A DNA stretch of 5,001 nucleotides from Candidatus Zixiibacteriota bacterium. Its GTDB lineage: Bacteria > Zixibacteria > MSB-5A5 > GN15 > JAAZOE01. Of this stretch, positions 1 to 5,001 are shown in pieces (position 1 is the stretch's first letter; the number at the start of each line of letters is the position of its first letter). The stretch spans positions 1 through 5,001 of the forward strand of contig JAAZOE010000372.1 in NCBI GenBank assembly GCA_012797915.1, written 5' to 3'. Under the pieces are notes generated by a model. It was not told where the DNA came from and ran no database searches. It worked only from the letters and a program-made list of their open reading frames with translations. The position numbers were made by a program, and so were the translations under genes.

Positions 1-72
1 AGCTCATGAAACGGTTCACGGTGGTAATTTCACAACGTCTGGATGCGACCAGACTACAACTGTTGGATATAT
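1..72 (+). other. A+T-richer leader ahead of the hydrogenase gamma subunit gene
   Basis: This stretch is about 44% G+C (32 of 72 bases counted), against roughly 60% in the genes that follow, and its frames use codons that are uncommon downstream (AGA, CTA, ATA). A preceding gene could end at the TGA at 7-9 or the TAA at 25-27 (same frame), or at the TGA at 93-95 (a second frame open from the left edge). None of these tails is recognisable. The first two would leave a short intergenic gap. A GGA at 65-67, five bases before the ATG at 73, is the only plausible ribosome-binding sequence. I see no convincing -35/-10 pair and no terminator. In related operons the Fe-S beta subunit gene lies here, but nothing in these bases proves that. 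Confidence 0.45.
37..54. repeat. Perfect 6-bp inverted repeat with 6-base spacer
   Basis: The arms GTCTGG (37-42) and CCAGAC (49-54) are exact reverse complements around the spacer ATGCGA. The spacer contains the ATG at 43, the most upstream possible start of the gamma subunit. Flanking copies of ACAAC (32-36 and 56-60) form a short direct repeat. The dyad could be an operator, a small mRNA hairpin in the leader, or chance. Its place just before the structural genes is the only contextual support for a regulatory role. Confidence 0.35.
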
Positions 73-942
73 ATGGGAACGGTGGAAAAAGTTGACGTCG
101 CGGCCGGTGACGGCCGGATCGACCCGATGCTGGTGCGTCCCTTCGTCGTCCGTCGGGTCACCAAGGACACGTATGATACCTTTTCGCTGGAGCTGGAACC
201 CAAGGACGGCCGCCGCGATTTTTCATTCGGCCCGGGCCAGTTCAACATGGTCTATGTGTACGGCGTGGGGGAGGTCCCCATCTCCATCAGCAGCGATCCG
301 AACAAGGCCAAAACCATCATTCATACCACCCGGGCCGTCGGAACAGTCACCGTTCCGTTCACCAAGTTATCCCCCGGGACGGTTGTCGGCCTGCGCGGAC
401 CATACGGCACCTGCTGGCCGGTGGAGAAAGCCGAAGGCAACGACCTGCTGGTGGTTGCCGGCGGCATCGGCCTGGCCCCCATTCGGCCGGTTTTCTACCA
501 CATCATGGCCAACCGGGCCAAGTTCGGTCGGGTCATCCTGCTCTATGGCGCTCGCACCCCGGAAGACCTGCTGTTCACCGATGAACTGGCCCTATGGCCC
601 CAAAAAGCCGACATCGAAGTCTATCAGACGGTCGATCGCGCCACCGGCAATTGGAAGGGAAATGTCGGGGTGGTGACGACCCTCATCCCGCGTTCTCCCT
701 GCGATCATACCCGCTGCATGGCCATGATCTGCGGCCCGGAGATCATGATGCGGTTTACGGTCATGGAACTCCAGAAGCGGGGGATCGCCGACAACCGGAT
801 GTACATCTCCATGGAGCGCAACATGAAATGCGGCGTGGGGCTGTGCGGACATTGTCAGCTCGGGACCAGCTTCGTCTGCAAGGATGGTCCGGTATACTGT
901 TTCGAAGACGTAAAAGATGTCTTTATAAAGCGGGAAATGTGA
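73..942 (+). CDS. hyhG: [NiFe]-hydrogenase gamma subunit, FAD/NAD(P)-binding, 2Fe-2S
   Basis: This 289-residue electron-transfer subunit should pass electrons between the hydrogenase Fe-S chain and NAD(P)+ in the cytoplasm. Numbering is from the ATG at 73. An N-terminal flavin-binding barrel carries GPGQF (53-57) and EVPISISS (67-74). This is the variant typical of the HydG and dihydroorotate-dehydrogenase electron-transfer family, where other ferredoxin reductases have RxYS. GPYG follows at 109-112. The nucleotide-binding half has VVAGGIGLAPIRP (127-139) and CGPE (220-223). A C-terminal 2Fe-2S site has Cys253, Cys258, Cys261 and Cys269 (CX4CX2CX7C), then DGPVY. The frame is open upstream to base 28, and an ATG at 43 would add ten residues. 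I prefer 73 because those ten residues are unusual (Cys, Trp, Tyr, an ATA codon), a GGA lies five bases before 73, and 16 residues ahead of the DP that begins the conserved region suit the family. The symbol follows HyhBGSL naming; HydG is a synonym. Choice of NADP+ or NAD+ cannot be read. Confidence 0.93.
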   Translation: MGTVEKVDVAAGDGRIDPMLVRPFVVRRVTKDTYDTFSLELEPKDGRRDFSFGPGQFNMVYVYGVGEVPISISSDPNKAKTIIHTTRAVGTVTVPFTKLSPGTVVGLRGPYGTCWPVEKAEGNDLLVVAGGIGLAPIRPVFYHIMANRAKFGRVILLYGARTPEDLLFTDELALWPQKADIEVYQTVDRATGNWKGNVGVVTTLIPRSPCDHTRCMAMICGPEIMMRFTVMELQKRGIADNRMYISMERNMKCGVGLCGHCQLGTSFVCKDGPVYCFEDVKDVFIKREM

Positions 943-943
943 G

Positions 944-1726
944 ATGAAAGATACATCGAAACCCAAAGTCGCCGTCTGGAAATTCGCCTCGTGCGACGGT
1001 TGCCAGTTGAGCCTCCTCGATTGCGAGGATGAGCTTCTGGCCGTGGCCGGCGCGATCGAGATCGCCAATTTCCCGGAGGCTTCGCGCCGAATCGTCAAAG
1101 GCCCCTACGAGGTTTCTCTGGTCGAGGGCTCCATTACCACGCCGCATGATGCCGAACGCATCCACGGGATCAGACGCCAATCCAAATTCCTCGTCACCAT
1201 CGGCGCCTGCGCCACCGCCGGGGGCATCCAGGCCCTGCGGAACTTCGCCAACGTCAAGGATTTCATTCCGATGGTGTATGCCCATCCGGAATATATCCAT
1301 ACGCTGGGCAAATCCACGCCGATCGCTGACCATATCCCGGTCGATTTCGAACTGCGCGGCTGTCCGATCAACAAATATCATCTGGTGGAACTGGTCAACG
1401 CCCTGCTCAACGGCCGCAAGCCGAATATTCCAACCGACAGCGTTTGCATGGAATGTAAGCGGCGCGGGATCACCTGTGTCATGGTCTCCGCCGGGATGAC
1501 CTGCCTGGGGCCGGTCACCCAGGCCGGATGCAACGCCCTCTGCCCGTCGTACAACCGCGGTTGTTTCGGCTGTTTCGGGCCGAAAGAAACCCCCAATCCC
1601 GATTCTCTGGCCGACTGGTGGGAGAAGGAGATGCATCTGTCCAAACCGGAGATCGTCCGGGCCTTTCGCGGTTTCAACGCCTACGCCGAACCGTTCCGGA
1701 AAGCGAGCGAACGCCATGAAAAATAG
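944..1726 (+). CDS. hyhS: [NiFe]-hydrogenase small (delta) subunit
   Basis: This 260-residue small subunit carries Fe-S clusters that relay electrons from the Ni-Fe site of the large subunit. The proximal 4Fe-4S ligands are Cys17 and Cys20 (SCDGCQLSLLD), Cys89 (TIGACATAGG) and Cys140 (RGCPIN). The C-terminal part is cysteine-rich: Cys168, Cys171 and Cys178, then CLGPVTQAGC (187-196), Cys200, and Cys207/Cys210 in RGCFGCFGP. This is enough for the medial and distal clusters usual in group 3 enzymes. There is no twin-arginine signal peptide and no C-terminal membrane anchor, so the enzyme is cytoplasmic, unlike uptake hydrogenases of groups 1 and 2. The length is normal for group 3b. The ATG lies one base after the gamma stop codon, with GGGA at 932-935 as a weak ribosome-binding sequence, so translation is probably coupled. 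The last 11 bases overlap the large-subunit gene. HydD is a synonym. Confidence 0.95.
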   Translation: MKDTSKPKVAVWKFASCDGCQLSLLDCEDELLAVAGAIEIANFPEASRRIVKGPYEVSLVEGSITTPHDAERIHGIRRQSKFLVTIGACATAGGIQALRNFANVKDFIPMVYAHPEYIHTLGKSTPIADHIPVDFELRGCPINKYHLVELVNALLNGRKPNIPTDSVCMECKRRGITCVMVSAGMTCLGPVTQAGCNALCPSYNRGCFGCFGPKETPNPDSLADWWEKEMHLSKPEIVRAFRGFNAYAEPFRKASERHEK

Positions 1727-3005
1727 AACCATCAAAGTCGATTACCTGGCCCGTGTCGAGGGTGAGGGGGGCTTGTACGTCAAGGTCAAGGACAACAAGG
1801 TGGCCGACGTCAAGCTGAACATCTTTGAGCCGCCCCGCTTTTATGAAGCGTTCCTGCGCGGCCGACACTTCACGGAGGTCCCCGATATCACCGCCCGCAT
1901 CTGCGGCATTTGCCCCGTCGCCTACCAGACCAGTTCGGTCCGGGCGATGGAAACCGCCTGCGGCGCGACCGTCGACGGCCAACTGCGAGCGCTCCGCCGC
2001 CTATTGTACTGCGGCGAGTATATCGAGTCGCACGTCCTGCATATCTATATGCTGCACGCCCCGGACTTCCTCGGCTGTGAAGACGTACTGGATATCGCCA
2101 AGGTTCATCCGGACCTGGTCAAAAAGGCCTTGCGCCTGAAGAAAATCGGCAACGACATCATGGTTCTTCTGGGCGGCCGGGAGATTCACCCCATCAACGT
2201 CCGCGTCGGCGGTTTTTATAAGGTCCCGACCAAGAACGAATTGCAGACGCTGGTCGAACCGTTGACTTGGGCGCTCGATTTCGCCCTGGCCACGGTTAAG
2301 TTCACCGCGACTCTGAATTTCCCCGATTTCGAACAGGATTACGAGTACGTATCTCTGCGGCACCCCGATGAATACCCGTTGTTCGACGGCCGGTTCGTCT
2401 CCAACAAAGGAATCGACTGCGCCATCGACGAGTATCCGCAGTACTTCGAGGAACAGCACGTTGCCCACTCGACCTCCCTGCATTCGGTGGTCAAGGCCCG
2501 CGGCGCCTATCACGTCGGACCGCTGGCCCGATACAGCCTGAACTTCGACAAGCTCCCCGAAGTCGCCCGGAAGGCGGCCAAGAAGGCGGGACTGAAGGAA
2601 ACCTGCTTCAATCCCTTCAAGAGTATCATCGTCCGGGCGGTGGAAACGGTTTTCGCCTGCAACGAAGCGCTCCGGATCATTTCCGAATATAAAATGCCCG
2701 AGAGGCCGTTTGTCGACGTGACGCCCCAAGCCGCGGTCGGCCACGGCGCCTCGGAGGCTCCCCGCGGCACACTGTACCATCGCTACCGGATCGGGGCCGA
2801 CGGCCTCATCCAGGAAGCCCGGATAGTCCCGCCGACATCGCAGAACCAAAAGATCATCGAAAGCGACCTGGCGGCCTACGTCGGCAAACATCTGAAGTTG
2901 TCGGAGGAAAAACTGACTTGGCAATGCGAGCAGGTGGTCCGCAATTACGATCCCTGCATTTCCTGCTCCTGCCACTTTTTGAAACTGCATATCGATCGGC
3001 AGTGA
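1716..3005 (+). CDS. hyhL: [NiFe]-hydrogenase large (alpha) subunit, group 3b type
   Basis: This 429-residue catalytic subunit holds the Ni-Fe(CN)2CO site that splits or forms H2. An N-terminal RVEGEG (13-18) includes the Glu expected in proton transfer. The first metal-binding motif is RICGIC (61-66), giving Cys63 and Cys66. The second, DPCISCSCH (412-420), gives Cys414 and Cys417, with an extra Cys419 inside the motif. HPINVRVGG (158-166), ARGAYHVGP (261-269) and EAPRG (347-351), which contains the conserved pocket Arg, are further family landmarks. Tyr70 stands where many [NiFe] hydrogenases have His in RxCGxCxxxH; I recall this CPVAY form from group 3b proteins. Nine residues follow His420 and should be removed by the maturation protease encoded next. 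The gene starts inside the small-subunit gene in another frame, an 11-base overlap that suggests coupled translation and one-to-one subunit supply. HydA is a synonym. The family call is very secure, and the 3b subgroup rests on motifs, size and gene order. Confidence 0.96.
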   Translation: MKNRTIKVDYLARVEGEGGLYVKVKDNKVADVKLNIFEPPRFYEAFLRGRHFTEVPDITARICGICPVAYQTSSVRAMETACGATVDGQLRALRRLLYCGEYIESHVLHIYMLHAPDFLGCEDVLDIAKVHPDLVKKALRLKKIGNDIMVLLGGREIHPINVRVGGFYKVPTKNELQTLVEPLTWALDFALATVKFTATLNFPDFEQDYEYVSLRHPDEYPLFDGRFVSNKGIDCAIDEYPQYFEEQHVAHSTSLHSVVKARGAYHVGPLARYSLNFDKLPEVARKAAKKAGLKETCFNPFKSIIVRAVETVFACNEALRIISEYKMPERPFVDVTPQAAVGHGASEAPRGTLYHRYRIGADGLIQEARIVPPTSQNQKIIESDLAAYVGKHLKLSEEKLTWQCEQVVRNYDPCISCSCHFLKLHIDRQ

Positions 3006-3018
3006 GGCCGGCGCGGCC
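3004..3018 (+). promoter_or_regulatory. GAGG ribosome-binding sequence partly buried in a G+C hairpin
   Basis: GAGG (3004-3007) overlaps the large-subunit stop codon and lies 11 bases before the protease ATG. Its last two bases belong to a perfect 5-bp stem: GGCCG (3006-3010) and CGGCC (3014-3018) around the loop GCG, ending directly before the ATG. Such a structure would hinder ribosome entry unless a ribosome finishing the large-subunit gene melts it, so it could couple protease synthesis to large-subunit synthesis. The pairing is seen; the regulatory role is inferred. Confidence 0.4.
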
Positions 3019-3495
3019 ATGGCGACAGACGGCCCCATCGTCGTTATTGGTGTCGGCAATGACTTCCGCTCCGATGACGGCGTCGGTTTAACCGTCGCCC
3101 GCGCCATCGCCGCGCTGAACCTGCCTGGCGTGACCGTCATTGTCGGGGTGGCCGATGGCAGCAATCTGGTGACGGCCTGGGAAAACTCCCGGGCCGTTTT
3201 CATTGTCGACTGCGCCCGGTCCGGAGCCGAATCCGGAACCATCCATCGGTTCGACCCGCTCTCCGAAGACATCCCGGCCGATATCTTCCCCCGCTTTTCC
3301 ACCCATGCCATCGATATCCCCGAAAGTATTAAACTGGGTCGCCTCCTGGGCAATCTTCCGCCGCAATTGACCGTCTATGCCATCGAGGGGGAAAACCTCG
3401 CCGCCGGCGCCGAACTTACGTATAAGGTCAAAACGGCCGCCGAGAAGGTCACGGCCATGATTCAGGAAACGATCGCACACATCCTTCCTCGGTAG
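3019..3495 (+). CDS. Hydrogenase maturation protease (HycI/HybD/HyaD family)
   Basis: This 158-residue nickel-dependent endopeptidase cuts the C-terminal tail of the hydrogenase large subunit after nickel insertion, the last maturation step. The N-terminal signature GVGNDFRSDDGVG (11-23) is the family GxGNxxxxDDGxG motif. The three expected nickel-sensing residues can be placed as Asp20, Asp64 (in FIVDC) and His96 (in FSTHAID). The first is Asp, as in HycI, where HybD has Glu. The length fits the family, which is about 150-200 residues. The ATG at 3019 is the first start after the large-subunit stop and puts the signature at the usual distance from the N terminus. Its position directly after the large-subunit gene makes that protein, with its nine-residue tail, the likely substrate. 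No symbol is given because these proteases are named by partner enzyme. Confidence 0.94.
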   Translation: MATDGPIVVIGVGNDFRSDDGVGLTVARAIAALNLPGVTVIVGVADGSNLVTAWENSRAVFIVDCARSGAESGTIHRFDPLSEDIPADIFPRFSTHAIDIPESIKLGRLLGNLPPQLTVYAIEGENLAAGAELTYKVKTAAEKVTAMIQETIAHILPR

Positions 3496-3500
3496 GATTC

Positions 3501-5001
3501 ATGTCGTCTGAATTTGAAGATCGAAAACAGACAGGCGGGAATCGTCGCGCGCGGCTGACCGCCCAGGGAATCGTCCAGGGGGTCGGTTTTCGGCCGTTTG
3601 TTTATCGTCTGGCCACCGATCTTGGCCTGGCCGGCTGGGTACGGAACTCTTCCGCCGGAGTGACTATCGAACTGGAAGGTCCCAGCGAGAAGATTGAATC
3701 GTTTGCGGTGCGCCTGCATTCCGAAAAGCCGCCCCACGCTGTCATAATAAATCCCCAGCTTTCCTGGATGGAGCCGGCCGGATACACCGGCTTTGCCGTC
3801 ATGGAAAGCGATGGCGCAGGCGCCAAGACCGCCCAGGTCCTGCCCGATATCGCCGTCTGTCCCGATTGTTTGCGGGAAATGAACGATCCCGCCGACCGAC
3901 GGTTCCGGTATCCTTTCACCAATTGCACCAACTGCGGCCCGCGTTATAGCATTATCGAGTTGTTGCCCTACGACCGCGCCAACACGACCATGAAAATCTT
4001 CCCGATGTGCTCCGACTGCCGCCGGGAATATGAGGATCCCGCCAACCGCCGTTTTCACGCCCAACCGAATGCCTGCCCTGTCTGCGGACCGCATATCGGA
4101 CTGTGGGATACGTCGGGGAAAGTCATCGCCGAACAGGATGACACTCTGCGGTTGGCCGCCACGGCAATCCAAGAGGGAAAAATCCTGGCCCTCAAAGGAC
4201 TGGGCGGGTTTCAGCTTTTGGTGGATGCACGAAACGACGCCGTTGTTCAAGAACTCCGCCGCCGCAAGGCGCGAGAGGAAAAACCGTTCGCCCTGATGGT
4301 CCCGCATCTCGAATCGGCCCGACAGATTTGTGCATTGACGGACCTGGAAGAAAGGATATTGACCTCATCGGAAGCGCCGATCATTCTGGCCAGACGCAAA
4401 CCCGGCGGTATAATCGCCCCCTCCGTCGCGCCGTCAAATCCTTTTCTCGGTATCATGCTTCCCTACACCCCTCTGCACCATCTCCTCATGGGCGAACTGA
4501 ATATCCCGGTCATCGCCACCAGCGGCAACCTGTCCGATGAACCGATCTGCATCGAGGAACGCGACGCTCTCGCCCGCCTGGGCGATATCGCCGACCTGTT
4601 CTTGGTCCATAACCGTCCCATTGCCCGCCAGGTCGATGATTCGGTCGTGCGGGTGATGTTGGATGACGTCCAGGTCGTCCGCAATGCCCGCGGGTATGCC
4701 CCTTCGCCGCTAATGCACCCCCGGCCCCACCGACCCGCTTTGGCCGTCGGCGCCCACTTGAAAAACAGCATCGCTATCGGCGGCGATGGTTTCGCCTTCC
4801 TCAGCCAGCATATCGGCGATTTGGAGGCCACCCGCGCCCATGACAGCATGGTTCGGACGGCCAATTCCCTGGGCCGTATCCATGATTTCCGTCCCGACGT
4901 CGTCACCTGCGATCTTCATCCTGATTACCTTTCCACCCGCTATGCCGCCTCATTGGGATTGCCGATTATTCCGGTCCAGCACCATTACGCCCACGTCCTG
5001 G
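3501..5001 (+). CDS. hypF: Carbamoyltransferase HypF, N-terminal two thirds (cut by window edge)
   Basis: HypF uses carbamoyl phosphate and ATP to carbamoylate the C-terminal cysteine of HypE, the source of the CN ligands of the Ni-Fe site. The frame is open from the ATG at 3501 to the edge, 500 full codons of a protein usually near 750-770 residues. The acylphosphatase domain at about 18-103 has GIVQGVGFRPF (23-33) with catalytic Arg31 and Asn49. Two zinc fingers follow with the classic spacing: Cys120/123, Cys142/145, Cys170/173 and Cys192/195 (X2, X18, X2, X24, X2, X18, X2). The YrdC-like domain, about 205-400, includes KGLGGFQLL, REEKPFALM, LPYTPLHHLL and ATSGNLSDEPI. The Kae1-like domain begins near 413 with AVGAHLKNS, SQHIGDLE (435-442), CDLHPDYLST and the metal-binding VQHHYAH (492-498). 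The start follows the protease stop by five bases, with AGGA at 3494-3497 only three bases before the ATG, a short spacing. hypC, hypD or hypE may follow beyond the window. Confidence 0.96.
   Translation, partial: MSSEFEDRKQTGGNRRARLTAQGIVQGVGFRPFVYRLATDLGLAGWVRNSSAGVTIELEGPSEKIESFAVRLHSEKPPHAVIINPQLSWMEPAGYTGFAVMESDGAGAKTAQVLPDIAVCPDCLREMNDPADRRFRYPFTNCTNCGPRYSIIELLPYDRANTTMKIFPMCSDCRREYEDPANRRFHAQPNACPVCGPHIGLWDTSGKVIAEQDDTLRLAATAIQEGKILALKGLGGFQLLVDARNDAVVQELRRRKAREEKPFALMVPHLESARQICALTDLEERILTSSEAPIILARRKPGGIIAPSVAPSNPFLGIMLPYTPLHHLLMGELNIPVIATSGNLSDEPICIEERDALARLGDIADLFLVHNRPIARQVDDSVVRVMLDDVQVVRNARGYAPSPLMHPRPHRPALAVGAHLKNSIAIGGDGFAFLSQHIGDLEATRAHDSMVRTANSLGRIHDFRPDVVTCDLHPDYLSTRYAASLGLPIIPVQHHYAHVL

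Noticed and set aside
43..72. Use of the ATG at 43 as the gamma-subunit start
   Set aside because: It is open in frame but lacks a ribosome-binding sequence, its codons and residues differ from the rest of the gene, and the family N terminus fits 73 better. It remains possible.
65..75. TATATAT near 67-73 as a possible -10 box
   Set aside because: No matching -35 lies at a suitable distance, and the transcript would start too close to or after the preferred start codon.
1503..1524. A perfect 7-bp inverted repeat GCCTGGG / CCCAGGC with an 8-base loop, resembling a terminator stem
   Set aside because: It lies inside the small-subunit gene within codons of the conserved CLGPVTQAGC motif and has no following T run, so coding constraint explains it.
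923..1735. A 270-codon minus-strand open frame covering the small-subunit gene
   Set aside because: It mirrors the small-subunit gene almost exactly and shows no domain of its own.
2001..3353. A 450-codon open frame on the minus strand across the large-subunit and protease genes
   Set aside because: It lies opposite two clearly identified genes, its translation shows no recognisable domain, and long antisense frames are expected from codon bias in G+C-rich genes.
3462..4307. A 281-codon minus-strand open frame opposite hypF
   Set aside because: The plus-strand frame encodes intact HypF domains including eight zinc-finger cysteines at the classic spacing, so the minus frame is a shadow.
1..5001. 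Search for insertion sequences, CRISPR repeats, tRNA or other RNA genes, or an undescribed system
   Set aside because: Nearly all bases are accounted for by five recognised hydrogenase and maturation genes with gaps of 13 bases or fewer; no such structures were seen.

Overview
The window holds the distal part of a [NiFe]-hydrogenase operon, all on the + strand and tightly packed. In order it contains an FAD/NAD(P)-binding electron-transfer subunit (gamma), the hydrogenase small subunit (delta), the hydrogenase large subunit (alpha), a hydrogenase-specific endopeptidase, and the first two thirds of the carbamoyltransferase gene hypF, which runs off the right edge. The order gamma-small-large and the subunit sizes match the cytoplasmic, bidirectional NAD(P)-linked group 3b hydrogenases (the HydBGDA / HyhBGSL 'sulfhydrogenase' type). 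The iron-sulfur beta subunit usual in such operons is not in the window and would be expected just upstream.

Layout: bases 1-72 are relatively A+T-rich (about 44% G+C) and look non-coding, apart from a possible gene end at base 9, 27 or 95. They carry a perfect 6-bp dyad. Bases 73-3005 encode the three hydrogenase subunits, with a 1-base gap and then an 11-base overlap between them. A 13-base gap that forms a G+C hairpin leads into the protease gene (3019-3495), and a 5-base gap leads into hypF (3501 to edge). No terminator or promoter is evident between genes, so one polycistronic transcript with translational coupling is the simplest reading.

How the genes work together: HypF makes the thiocarbamate precursor of the active-site cyanide ligands. 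Other Hyp proteins, not in the window, would assemble Fe(CN)2CO and insert nickel into the large subunit. The protease then removes the short tail after the C-terminal DPCxxCxxH motif, so the large subunit can close and pair with the small subunit. Electrons pass from H2 at the Ni-Fe site through the small-subunit Fe-S clusters, probably through the missing beta subunit, to the 2Fe-2S and FAD centres of the gamma subunit and on to NAD(P)+, or in reverse.

The organism is probably an anaerobic or facultative bacterium with a G+C content around 60% in genes. The sequence does not allow a firmer taxonomic call. No mobile element, CRISPR array, RNA gene or undescribed system is apparent. This is a well-ordered hydrogenase and maturation cluster with a few local details worth checking.
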